From assembly GCA_003220345.1 (NCBI GenBank), contig QHSC01000096.1:1-41352 (forward strand): a stretch of DNA of 41,352 nt, given 5' to 3'. Shown one piece after another: positions 16,348 to 24,352 of the stretch (positions are counted from its first letter, which is position 1; each line of letters begins with the position of its first letter). The notes beneath the pieces are model-generated. The model searched no databases. It was not told where the DNA came from and saw only the letters and a list, made by a program, of their open reading frames with translations. This DNA is from Candidatus Rokuibacteriota bacterium (GTDB taxonomy: Bacteria > Methylomirabilota > Methylomirabilia > Rokubacteriales > CSP1-6). Made by a program: the position numbers and the translations under genes.

Positions 16348-16653
16348 ATGCGCATGCTGCTCCGGGTCAGGATCCCTCACAAGGAATTCAACGAAGCGGT
16401 GCGAAACGGGACGGCAGGATCGAAGCTCAACCGCATCCTCGAGGAGACGAAGCCCGAGGCCGCCTACTTCACGGAGGTGGACGGCCAGCGCGGCGCCATC
16501 ATGATCGTGAACCTCGACGATCCGTCGAAGGTGCCGGCGTTTGCCGAGCCCTGGTTCCTCACCTTCAACGCGGACGTGGAGATCCGCGCCGTGATGACGC
16601 CCGACGACCTGAAGCGCGGCGGGCTCGACGCCCTCGGCAAGAAGTGGTCATAG
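16348..16653 (+). CDS. Small conserved protein of unknown function
   Basis: 101 residues. The start is ATG 16348, directly preceded by GGAAGGAGG; the frame upstream is not protein-like. The sequence (MRMLLRVRIPHKEFN ... KPEAAYFTE ... GAIMIVNLDDPSKVP ... AEPWFLTFNADVEI) looks like one alternating beta-alpha-beta domain, as in small dimeric ferredoxin-like folds, without membrane segments or cysteines. I know it as a recurring hypothetical protein with no established role. It is transcribed divergently from ridA. Its last six bases overlap the end of the convergent dppC-like gene. Confidence 0.7.
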   Translation: MRMLLRVRIPHKEFNEAVRNGTAGSKLNRILEETKPEAAYFTEVDGQRGAIMIVNLDDPSKVPAFAEPWFLTFNADVEIRAVMTPDDLKRGGLDALGKKWS

Positions 16654-17565
16654 ACCCGAGGTGCGGGCGCGCGGATCGAGCATGTCGTTCAGGGCTTCGC
16701 CGGCCAGATTGAAGGACAGCACGGTGAGGAAGATGGCCGCGCCGGGGAAGAACGGCATCCACCACGCCTGCTGAAGAAAGTTCTGGGCCTGGTTCAGCAT
16801 CCCGCCCCACGAGAGGCTCCGCGGGTCCACGAGCCCCAGGAAGCGGAGCGAGGCCTCGGCGAGGATGGCCGCGGGGATCTGCAGCGAGCCCGCCACCACG
16901 ATGGGCGGCAGCGCGTTGGGCAGGATCTGGCGCGTGATCACGCGCGCATCCGAGGCGCCGAGCCCCTGCGCCGCCACCACGAACTCGCGATCGCCCAGAG
17001 CCAGGAACTGCGCGCGCGTGAGTCGGGCCGTGGTGGGCCAGCCCACGAGGGCCAGCACGAGCACGACGAACCGGAGATCGGCGCCGAAGATGGCTGCCAC
17101 CACGAGCACGATGAGGAACTGCGGCACCACGAGCACCCACTCCGTCAGGCGCATCAGGATCTCGTCGAGCCGTCCCCGCCAGTAGCCCGCCGCCGCGCCC
17201 ACCGTCACGCCGATCAGCGCCGAGCCGGCGGCGGCGCAGAGCCCGACCACGAGCGAGACCCGCGCGCCATAGAGGACGCCGGAGAGCACGTCGCGTCCGA
17301 GGTCATCGGTGCCGAGCCAGTGTCCGCGACCGGGGGGCATGAGCGCGGAGGAGCCGAGGGCGAAGGGATCGGCGGGCGCCACCCACGGACCGAGCGCGGC
17401 CGCGCCGAGAAAGAGCCCGGCCCCGAGCAATCCGGCCAGGCCCAGAGGCCGGCGACGGAGCCGGCGCATCATCGCGCGCGGGCTTGGTCCCGACCCCCTC
17501 CATTTACTCAGCACTCGCCTCGTCGCTCGCGGCGAGCGTCTCGGCTCGAACTGCGGTGTCGGCAT
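16648..17565 (-). CDS. ABC transporter permease, DppC/OppC type
   Basis: 305 residues. A basic N-terminus precedes TM1 (about residues 43-60), then the periplasmic loop with HWLGTDDLGRDVLSGVLYGAR, the hallmark of DppC/OppC/NikC permeases. The EAA cytoplasmic loop is EFVVAAQGLGASDARVI ... ILPN. About six membrane helices. It forms the heterodimeric channel with the DppB-like protein for peptides, nickel or other small solutes. ATG 17565 lies one base after the dppB-like stop, which decides the start. No ATPase gene follows; the convergent neighbour overlaps by six bases, so the operon ends here. Confidence 0.92.
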   Translation of the reverse strand: MPTPQFEPRRSPRATRRVLSKWRGSGPSPRAMMRRLRRRPLGLAGLLGAGLFLGAAALGPWVAPADPFALGSSALMPPGRGHWLGTDDLGRDVLSGVLYGARVSLVVGLCAAAGSALIGVTVGAAAGYWRGRLDEILMRLTEWVLVVPQFLIVLVVAAIFGADLRFVVLVLALVGWPTTARLTRAQFLALGDREFVVAAQGLGASDARVITRQILPNALPPIVVAGSLQIPAAILAEASLRFLGLVDPRSLSWGGMLNQAQNFLQQAWWMPFFPGAAIFLTVLSFNLAGEALNDMLDPRARTSGL

Positions 17566-17566
17566 C

Positions 17567-18538
17567 CTAGCGTCTCCCGAGCCTGATACGCGGGTCGATC
17601 GCGGCATAGGCGAGATCCGCGAGCAGATTACCCACGACGACGCATGCCGACACCACGAGAAGGCCCCCCAGGATCACCGGCGTGTCGCGATGCAGGATGG
17701 CGTCGAAGATGAGACGGCCGAGGCCCGGCCAGGCGAAGACCGTCTCCGTCAGCACGGCGCCTGCGGCCAGATGGCCGATGTTGAGGCCGATCATGGTCAC
17801 CACGGGCAGGAGCGCGTTCCGCAGGGCGTGCTTGTAGACCACCACGCGCTCCGCCAGCCCCTTGGCCCGCGCCGTGCGGAGATAGTCCTGCGCGGCCACG
17901 TCGAGGAAGCTCGCGCGGGTCAGCCGCACATTGAGCGCGAGGTAGCGCGTGGCCAGGGTGAGGGCGGGCAGGGCGAGATGATGCAGCACGTCGCCGACGC
18001 GCCCGAGGGTGCTCAAGCCGAACAGCGTGCCGCGCATGCCCTGCGTCGGGAAGAGATCGAGCTTGAGCGAGAGCCCCATGAGGAGGAGCTGCCCCAGCCA
18101 GAAGACGGGCAGCGAGTAGCCAACGAGCCCCAGCACCAGCAATGCATTGTCGGTCGCGCTGCCCGGCCGGCGGCCACAGGCGACACCGAGCCCGATGCCG
18201 GCCACGCTCGAGATGACGAGCGCGGAGACCATGAGGAGCAGCGTGGCCCCCATCCGGTCCAGGAGGAGATCGAGGACGGGCTCGTTGTAGAAGAAGGAAT
18301 AGCCGAGATTGCCGGTGAGGACCTGGCCGAGGTACCGGAAGAACTGCAGCCACACCGGACGATCCAGGCCGAATCGCTCGCGCACCTGTCTCACGTATTC
18401 CGCGGGCGCCGGGTAGTCGCCCACCAGGACCTGGACGGGATCGCCGGGAGCGAGCTGGATGATGGCGAAGCCCAGCGCCACCATGCCGAGAAGAAGCGGC
18501 CCGAGGCTCAGGAGCCGCCGGCCGAGATAGGGAAGCAC
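17567..18538 (-). CDS. ABC transporter permease, DppB/OppB type
   Basis: 323 residues, family length. The N-terminus LGRRLLSLGPLLLGMVALGFAIIQLAPGDP is the typical first helix and LxPGDP motif of DppB. The EAA loop reads VAAQDYLRTARAKGLAE ... HALRNALLPVV. About six membrane helices. The start is GTG at 18538, six bases after the MmgE/PrpD stop. It partners the DppC-like subunit downstream and presumably the binding protein at 19899-21539. Solute identity is unknown; peptide, opine or amino-acid conjugate are possible given the lyase in the operon (inference). Confidence 0.92.
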   Translation of the reverse strand: MLPYLGRRLLSLGPLLLGMVALGFAIIQLAPGDPVQVLVGDYPAPAEYVRQVRERFGLDRPVWLQFFRYLGQVLTGNLGYSFFYNEPVLDLLLDRMGATLLLMVSALVISSVAGIGLGVACGRRPGSATDNALLVLGLVGYSLPVFWLGQLLLMGLSLKLDLFPTQGMRGTLFGLSTLGRVGDVLHHLALPALTLATRYLALNVRLTRASFLDVAAQDYLRTARAKGLAERVVVYKHALRNALLPVVTMIGLNIGHLAAGAVLTETVFAWPGLGRLIFDAILHRDTPVILGGLLVVSACVVVGNLLADLAYAAIDPRIRLGRR

Positions 18539-18544
18539 GGCGGA

Positions 18545-19912
18545 TCAGCCGCGCAGGAGGGCGATGAGCTCCGGGAGCGCGCCGGGCGTCTCGATCCGGG
18601 CCACGAGATCGGCCGCCGCCTCCGTCGAAGGACCGAGGGCGGGTCGCGCCAGCGCGAGGAACTTGTCCCGCACCTCGGCGTCGGAGAGCGGAGCCTCCCA
18701 GTGGCCGCGCGGGATCTCGACCCGCGAGGAGAGGAGGCGGCCGTCCGTCGTCTCGACCTCCACGGTCTGGCGCTCGCCGTGGGCCGCGGGATCCACCACG
18801 AGCTCGATCCTCGCCATCAGGGCACGCGCCGTCGGATCGCGGAGCGCTTCCGGCGTGAACTCGTCGAGCGTGAGCTTGGCCCGCACGATGATCCAGGCCA
18901 GCGCGTAGGCCACGCTCATCTGGGCATCCAGCACCGTCTCCACGCCCGTGGCGCCGATCATGCGCCGGCTCATCTCCGAGAGGATCACGCGCACGCGGCG
19001 AATATCGGCAGGGGCCAGTCCGTGCTCGGCGCGGAGCGTGAGCATGGAATCGGCGGCGCTGTTGATGCCCCAGCAGACGGGATAGGGCTTGATCCCCTTG
19101 TTCATGATGCGAAAGCCTTCGCCCAGGTCTTTGAGGGGCGCCAGGCCATCCGCTTCTCCGGGCACGTAGGTCGCGAAGAGGCCGCCCCAGGCCGCGTCGA
19201 GCACCTGGGCGGGGCCCGTCACTCCGCGCCGGGCGAGCACCGCCGCCGTCAGGCCCGTCTCCGCCGACTTGCCCGGATGCACGCGCTTGCTCATGGCGCC
19301 GTCGGCCATGAAGGCCCAGGTGCCCCCGACATAGGAGCCGGCCAGGCCCAGGGCGTGCGCCGTGGTCGCGGCGTCGAGCCCCATCACGCGGGCCGCCGCC
19401 GCGGCGGCGCCGAGGGCGCCGTAGACGCCCGTGGTGTGCCAGCCTCGCAGCGTCATCGTGTCATAGGAGGCGGCGTCGGTGAGACGCGCGCTCACCTCGT
19501 GCCCGGCCACGAGCCCCAGCAGCACGGCACGCCCGTCCGCGCCCGAAAGCTCCCCGGCCCCCACGGCGGCCGGCACCTGGCAGGCGCCCGCGTGTCCGCC
19601 GCCGCCGATGTCGTCGAGCTCGCGCAGATGCGCGTGGGTGCCGTTGAGAAGTGCGGCGGCTTGAGGCGCCACCCCGCCCGGCGTGCCCCAGACCGTGCAC
19701 GGGCCCGCGCCGCCGAGGTCATCCCGGACTTTTCTCAGGAGCTGGGCTTCGGGCGTGGTCGAGCCCTGGAGCGCGCAGCCGAGGGTGTCGAGGAGACACC
19801 GCCGCGCCATCCGCACCACCTCGTCGGGCAGCCGGTCGAAGCTGAGGGCGGCGATCCAGCGAGCGAAGGACTCGGACAGCGTGGGTCCGGGCGAGCCGCT
19901 ACTTGCCGTCAC
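18545..19912 (-). CDS. MmgE/PrpD family protein
   Basis: 455 residues, the usual length. The N-terminal all-helical domain shows VVRMARRCLLDTLGCALQGS (about residues 32-51), then NGTHAHLRELDD and the conserved KRVHPGKSAETGL. The C-terminal domain contains KPYPVCWGINSAAD. The family includes 2-methylcitrate dehydratase (PrpD), cis-aconitate decarboxylase and iminodisuccinate epimerase. The last is notable because its known partners are C-N lyases of the argininosuccinate/EDDS lyase type, and this operon also carries such a lyase. GTG at 19912 overlaps the end of the binding-protein gene by 14 bp. Substrate assignment is inference. Confidence 0.88.
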   Translation of the reverse strand: MTASSGSPGPTLSESFARWIAALSFDRLPDEVVRMARRCLLDTLGCALQGSTTPEAQLLRKVRDDLGGAGPCTVWGTPGGVAPQAAALLNGTHAHLRELDDIGGGGHAGACQVPAAVGAGELSGADGRAVLLGLVAGHEVSARLTDAASYDTMTLRGWHTTGVYGALGAAAAAARVMGLDAATTAHALGLAGSYVGGTWAFMADGAMSKRVHPGKSAETGLTAAVLARRGVTGPAQVLDAAWGGLFATYVPGEADGLAPLKDLGEGFRIMNKGIKPYPVCWGINSAADSMLTLRAEHGLAPADIRRVRVILSEMSRRMIGATGVETVLDAQMSVAYALAWIIVRAKLTLDEFTPEALRDPTARALMARIELVVDPAAHGERQTVEVETTDGRLLSSRVEIPRGHWEAPLSDAEVRDKFLALARPALGPSTEAAADLVARIETPGALPELIALLRG

Positions 19913-21539
19913 TCACCCACACCTCGTCCCAGCGCGCGTGCGCCGAGAGGCTCTTGAAGATGCCCTGAACGCGGCCGCGCGCCACGTTGGTATCGCCGTA
20001 CTCGAAGAGCGGGATGCTGGGAAGGTCGCGGGCCAGCTGCTCCATGGCGGGGGCATAGTAGCGGGCGCGCTCGGCCTGGGAGGGGGCGGAGGCGGCCTGG
20101 CGGAAGAGCTCGTCCACCTTCGGGTTGCAGTAGCGGGACACGTTGGCGAAGGGCACCGGCCTGATGTTGTCGCACATGTAGACGCGCGTCACGCCCACCG
20201 CGGGGTCACCGTAGGTCGTGTAGTTGTGGATGTGGATGTCGAAGTCGTACTGCTTGTAGACCTTGTCGAGCATGAGCGAGCGCTCCATGGGCATCTGCTT
20301 CGCATTGATGCCCACGGCCCGGAGCTGCTGCGCGACCACCTCGGAGGCCTTGTTGGCCGCCGAGTTGGCGGGATCGTAGACCATGCGCAGGGTCAGGCGC
20401 TCGCCCCCGGCGCCCTTCGGGTATCCCGCCTCGTCGAACAGCGCGGCCGCCTGGGCCGGGTCATAGGCGTACACGGGCACTCTCGGGTTGTGCGCCCAGC
20501 CGAGGTTGGAGGGAATGGGGCTGATGGCGGGACGCCCCTGGCCGAAGTAGCCCTTCTCGACGAGAAACTTCTTGTCGATGGCATGCGCGATGGCCTGGCG
20601 CACGCGCAGGTCGCCGAGCGGCTTGCTGTCCTTGAGGTTGAAGAAGAGCGTCACCACCTCGGGAAAGACCATGTACTCCTTGACCACGAGGCCGGGCATG
20701 GCCTTGAGCCTTCCTGCCTGCTCCACGGGAAGGAAGAACGTGTAGAGGACGTCCACTTCCCCCTTCTCGAAGGCGAGCACCCGCGAGGCCGGGTTGGGCA
20801 TCACGCGGAGCACCACGCGGTCGAGATACGGCTGGCCCTTCTTGAAGTAGTCGGGGTTGCGCTCGAGCACGTAGTGGCTGCCCTTCACTGTCTCCCCGAG
20901 TTTGAAGGGACCCGTCCCCACCGGCTTGCGATTGAACTCGGCCGTCGTGATGTCCTGGCCCGCGAGGAGGTGCTTGGGCATGATGGCCCCCGTGGGCAGG
21001 GCCGTCATGAAGACGAAGGGGCCGAAGGGCGCCTTGAGCTTGATGACCGCCGTGTGGGGATCCGGGGTCTCGATCGCCGCCACGAGGGCATACCCGATCC
21101 TGCCCACGGGATGGAAGTTCGAGAGGATCTCGAGGTAGGAGAACTTCACGTCCTCCGACGTGAAGGGCTTGCCGTCGTGCCACTTGACGTTCCGGCGGAG
21201 CTTGAAAGTGTAGGTGAGCCCGTCCGCGCTGACGCTCCACGACTCCGCGAGATCCGGGTGATTGTGATACTCGCCGTCGAGATAGGTCAGCCCGTTGAAC
21301 ACCTTGCCCATGAGCGACCACGCCGTGGTGTCGGTCGTGGTGCCGGGATTCATGGTCGGGGGATCGGCGCCGATCGCCTGGACCACGGTGCCGCCGCGCA
21401 CCGGAGTCTGGGCGGGTGCGACCGCGGGCCGCGCGGCCAGCACGAGGATGAACACTGCGACCGAGATGAGCTTCAATGCGCGAGGCGGATGCGATGCGGT
21501 GACTCTGACTCTCTCGAAGCTACTTCCCAAGTAACTCAT
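19899..21539 (-). CDS. ABC transporter substrate-binding protein, family 5 (DppA/OppA/NikA type)
   Basis: 546 residues. A hydrophobic signal segment (about residues 23-42, ending PAVAPAQ) precedes the mature RGGTVVQAIGADPPTMNP start typical of SBP_bac_5, then SADGLTYTFKLR and WHDGKPFTSEDVKFSY. It binds peptides, opines, nickel chelates or similar solutes in the periplasm. From ATG 21539 it overlaps the lyase stop by 20 bp and has an unusually long n-region before the signal helix. A TTG at 21476 would give a more normal signal peptide, so the start is uncertain. It supplies the permeases downstream; no lipobox cysteine is seen. Confidence 0.9.
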   Translation of the reverse strand: MSYLGSSFERVRVTASHPPRALKLISVAVFILVLAARPAVAPAQTPVRGGTVVQAIGADPPTMNPGTTTDTTAWSLMGKVFNGLTYLDGEYHNHPDLAESWSVSADGLTYTFKLRRNVKWHDGKPFTSEDVKFSYLEILSNFHPVGRIGYALVAAIETPDPHTAVIKLKAPFGPFVFMTALPTGAIMPKHLLAGQDITTAEFNRKPVGTGPFKLGETVKGSHYVLERNPDYFKKGQPYLDRVVLRVMPNPASRVLAFEKGEVDVLYTFFLPVEQAGRLKAMPGLVVKEYMVFPEVVTLFFNLKDSKPLGDLRVRQAIAHAIDKKFLVEKGYFGQGRPAISPIPSNLGWAHNPRVPVYAYDPAQAAALFDEAGYPKGAGGERLTLRMVYDPANSAANKASEVVAQQLRAVGINAKQMPMERSLMLDKVYKQYDFDIHIHNYTTYGDPAVGVTRVYMCDNIRPVPFANVSRYCNPKVDELFRQAASAPSQAERARYYAPAMEQLARDLPSIPLFEYGDTNVARGRVQGIFKSLSAHARWDEVWVSDGK

Positions 21540-23034
21540 CGATGGCGCCTTCGAGCTTGCGAGCCGCTTCGCCGAGGCGCGCGTGAATGGCAGCGACCGT
21601 CGCCTCGTCGGCGGCGAGACCCTGGTCGAAGAGATCGGCCTGGCGCAGAGACTCCGCGGGCGCCGGCCCCCCCTGCATGGTCCGCGAGGCGATGAAGCGG
21701 CCCGGATCGAGGGCGGCCTTGATCTGCGCGGCGTCGAGGCCGGCGGGCTTGCCGTGATAGGCCTGCGCCGCCTCGTCGAGGAGCGCGGGGGTGACTCCGT
21801 CGGGCCCGAGCCCCCGATCCTCGCAGAGCCGGATCAGAATGCCCACGATCTGGTGCGAGGTCCGCCACGGCAGGTCGCGCTCGCGCACGAGCGCCCCCGC
21901 CAGATCCGTGGCCGTCGCCCAGTGACGCCAGGCCCGCTCGCGCATCTGCTCCTTGCGGATGACGAGCGCGGGGAGGAGCTCGCAGAACCAGTCGAGATCG
22001 CGGGCGCAGTTGTCGCAGACGCGCCAGAGCGCCTCGAGCGCGTAGTAGCGCTCGGTGATGGGCAGCCCCGTGGGTCCCTTGAGGGCGTGATAGGAGGTGA
22101 CCACGCAGCCGAGCGCCTCCGCGGAGGCGCCCTTGACCTCCGCGGGCCCGATCACGTTCTTCTTCTGCATCATGATGCTCGAGGTGTTGCAGAAGCGGTC
22201 CGGGATGTCCACGAAGGCGAACTCGCTCGTGCTCCAGAGGATCAGGTCGTCGGCCCACTTGGCCAGCGTGTGATAGAGGAGCGCCACGGCCATGGGCACG
22301 TCCAGGCTGTCGTCGGCGTTCAGCTCGAGGATGGCGTCCGCCATGTTCTCGTGGATGGCGTCGAAGCCCAGCAGCTCGGCCGTCCGCCTGCGGTTCAAGG
22401 GGAAGTCCGAGCCGACCATGATGGCGGCGCCCGCGGGCGAGACGTTCACGCGTCGGTACACGCCGTGGAGGCGATCGAAATCGCGCGCCAGGTTCGCCGC
22501 CCAGGAGAGCCAGAGATGCGCCAGCGTCATGGGCTGCGCGTGCTGGCCGAAGCTATAGCCGGGGAGAATCGTGTCGGTGTGCTGGCGGGCGAGACCGATC
22601 AGCACCCGCCGGACCTTGTTGACCCCTTCGAGGAGCCTCAGCGTCCGCTCGCGCTGGAGCGTGTTGATGCCCACGGAGGTCAGGTCGCCCGTGCTCCGTC
22701 CCAGGTGCAGGCGGCCGCCAATCTCCTCACCGAGGGCGCGGATCAGATACTGCTCGCCGGAGTGCACGCCTCCGCCCGTCTTGCTGCGCACCTCCTCCAC
22801 GCCGTCCTTCTCCATCTGGCGGAGGGCGGCCAGGATGGCCTGCCCGTGCTCGCGCCGGAGCAGCCGCTCTTCGACCAGCATGACCGCCTGCGCCTTGTCG
22901 AACGCGTGGAACGCGTGAAGCATGGCGCGCGAGCGCCCCGCGGCCAGACGGCCTAGCTGTGGGAGCATCTCCTCGCGGAGGCGAATGCCCGGCGTGCGGA
23001 AGCCGCGGTATTCCGGCGACGGCTGTTTGAGCAT
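21520..23034 (-). CDS. Argininosuccinate lyase-like C-N lyase (fumarase/aspartase superfamily)
   Basis: 504 residues from ATG 23034 (MLKQPSPEYRGF). Superfamily landmarks are present but altered. HLGRSTGD (110-117) stands where ArgH has HTGRSRND, GQHAQP (164-169) where it has the HxQxAQP histidine, and TSSIMMQKKN (284-293) in place of GSSxMPQKKN with the catalytic serine retained. The enzyme should eliminate fumarate or an analogue from an N-substituted aspartate-like compound. The changed RSRND loop argues against true arginine biosynthesis. Neighbours are a binding protein, MmgE/PrpD and permeases, a catabolic setting like that of EDDS or iminodisuccinate breakdown (inference). It lies 14 bp after the LLM gene. 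Confidence 0.85.
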   Translation of the reverse strand: MLKQPSPEYRGFRTPGIRLREEMLPQLGRLAAGRSRAMLHAFHAFDKAQAVMLVEERLLRREHGQAILAALRQMEKDGVEEVRSKTGGGVHSGEQYLIRALGEEIGGRLHLGRSTGDLTSVGINTLQRERTLRLLEGVNKVRRVLIGLARQHTDTILPGYSFGQHAQPMTLAHLWLSWAANLARDFDRLHGVYRRVNVSPAGAAIMVGSDFPLNRRRTAELLGFDAIHENMADAILELNADDSLDVPMAVALLYHTLAKWADDLILWSTSEFAFVDIPDRFCNTSSIMMQKKNVIGPAEVKGASAEALGCVVTSYHALKGPTGLPITERYYALEALWRVCDNCARDLDWFCELLPALVIRKEQMRERAWRHWATATDLAGALVRERDLPWRTSHQIVGILIRLCEDRGLGPDGVTPALLDEAAQAYHGKPAGLDAAQIKAALDPGRFIASRTMQGGPAPAESLRQADLFDQGLAADEATVAAIHARLGEAARKLEGAIDELLGK

Positions 23035-23048
23035 GCGCGGCTGGTCCG

Positions 23049-24203
23049 TCACGCCGGCGCGAACACGTCGTCGGCGCCGGTCACGAGCGATCCCGCCGCT
23101 CGCTCTCCCATCCCGGCCGGCGGGCCTCCGAACGCGCGATCGCGCTGGAGCACGGGCATCACGCGCTCGGCGAACAGCCGCATGTTCAGCTCCGCCTCTT
23201 CGTGCGGCATGCACCCGTAGCCGAACTCCGTGACGAGATGGTCGAGGCCGGTGAGCCGGTGCAGCTCGGCAAGCTGCTGGAGACAGTCGTCGGGCGTGCC
23301 CACCACCTGGATCTTGACGTAGAACTCCGTGGCCTTCTTGCGGTAGCTCTCGTCCTTCAGCTTGCTGTACGTCTTGGCCATGTTGCCGTAGAACTCGTAC
23401 CCCTTCACGGACGCGAGGTGTCCGTCGGAGAAGTGGTAGTGGTTGTCGATCGAGTCCCACTTGCGGCTGAGATACGTCTGCGCCCGCTCCTGCGCCTCCG
23501 TGCGGGTTTCCGCCACGGAGACATTCATGAGGATGATGGGGGGCCGCGGCGTGTGGCCCACGCTCGTCGCGATGTCGCGATACCGCTCGATGTCCTGGGC
23601 GGCCTTCGGCCACTCGTTCTGCATGACCACGAGCACCCCGAACCCGAGCTTGGCCATGATCTCCGCGGATTCCGGGCTCACCGAGGAGGCGTAGAAGCGT
23701 CGCTCGGGATGAGAGATCGGGCGCGGCCGGATGGACGTCCGCGGAATATGGAAGAACTCGCCGTCCCAGTCGAACGACGGCTCGGTGAGCGCCTTGACCA
23801 CGATCCGGGCCGCCTCGACGAACCGGGCGCGGGCCTCCTCCATGGGAACGCGGAAGCCCGCGTACTCGGCGCTGGCCGCTCCGCGGCCGAACCCGAACAG
23901 GCACCGGCCGCCCGACAGGACGTCGAGCAGGGCGATCTCCTCGGCCACGCGTACGGGATCGTGCCAGGGCAAGACGATGACGGCCGTGCCCAGCGTGATC
24001 CGGCGCGTGCGACCCGCGTAGTAGCTGAGGAGCTGGGTGGGCGACGGCGACATGGCGTACCCGGTGAAGTGATGCTCGAGGGCGAAGAGCGAATCGAAGC
24101 CGAGCGGCTCGGCGAGATCCCCGAGGGCCATGTGCTCGGCGAGGACAGCCGCGTCCGAGTGTCCCTCCTTGCTCAGCATGTTCAGCGCGGTGCCGACCTT
24201 CAT
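23049..24203 (-). CDS. LLM-class flavin-dependent oxidoreductase (luciferase-like monooxygenase)
   Basis: 384 residues of the bacterial luciferase-like TIM barrel: the N-terminal LAEPLGFDSLFALEHHFTGYAMSPSP, RITLGTAVIVLPWHDPVRVAEEIALLD (about residues 67-93) and SGGRCLFGFGRG are standard. It uses FMNH2 or F420 for oxygenation or reduction of a small organic substrate. ATG at 24203 is preceded by a G-rich stretch. It is first in the six-gene minus operon and carries a -10-like TATACT on the minus strand at 24280-24275. No flavin reductase is adjacent. The histidine-rich HHF region resembles monooxygenases rather than F420 reductases (weak inference). Confidence 0.9.
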   Translation of the reverse strand: MKVGTALNMLSKEGHSDAAVLAEHMALGDLAEPLGFDSLFALEHHFTGYAMSPSPTQLLSYYAGRTRRITLGTAVIVLPWHDPVRVAEEIALLDVLSGGRCLFGFGRGAASAEYAGFRVPMEEARARFVEAARIVVKALTEPSFDWDGEFFHIPRTSIRPRPISHPERRFYASSVSPESAEIMAKLGFGVLVVMQNEWPKAAQDIERYRDIATSVGHTPRPPIILMNVSVAETRTEAQERAQTYLSRKWDSIDNHYHFSDGHLASVKGYEFYGNMAKTYSKLKDESYRKKATEFYVKIQVVGTPDDCLQQLAELHRLTGLDHLVTEFGYGCMPHEEAELNMRLFAERVMPVLQRDRAFGGPPAGMGERAAGSLVTGADDVFAPA

Positions 24204-24274
24204 GGTGTCCCCCCTGCAGGTTGTCTCCCGGCGCTCCCGGAAGCGGCCACGCTCCGTGCCCTCGTCACACGCGA

Positions 24275-24280
24275 AGTATA
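24275..24280 (-). promoter_or_regulatory. -10-like hexamer for the LLM/lyase/transport operon
   Basis: TATACT on the minus strand matches the -10 consensus at five of six positions. No recognisable -35 lies 16-18 bases upstream. The leader to the ATG at 24203 would be about 65 bases. It lies in the 149-bp divergent region shared with the 24353 gene. Confidence 0.35.
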
Positions 24281-24334
24281 CACGGAGCGCGACCGCTCGC
24301 GGGGCGGTCCGGGGTCGCCCCTCCGAGCGAGAAA

Positions 24335-24343
24335 TGCTAGACT
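24335..24343 (+). promoter_or_regulatory. Extended -10 for the PLP/CoA-transferase operon
   Basis: TGCTAGACT contains an extended -10 (TGN plus TANNNT). The hexamer ends nine bases before the ATG at 24353 and there is no Shine-Dalgarno in between, so the transcript would be leaderless or nearly so. No good -35 is visible. Confidence 0.4.
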
Positions 24344-24352
24344 GCCAACTCT

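Noticed and set aside
17309-19957. Long plus-strand open frame opposite the permease and MmgE/PrpD genes
   Set aside because: The minus-strand proteins have clear family motifs over the whole length; this frame has none and spans several genes.
21520-23034. argH of arginine biosynthesis
   Set aside because: The HTGRSRND loop is changed to HLGRSTGD, the catalytic-loop context is altered, and the neighbours are transport and catabolic genes rather than arg genes.
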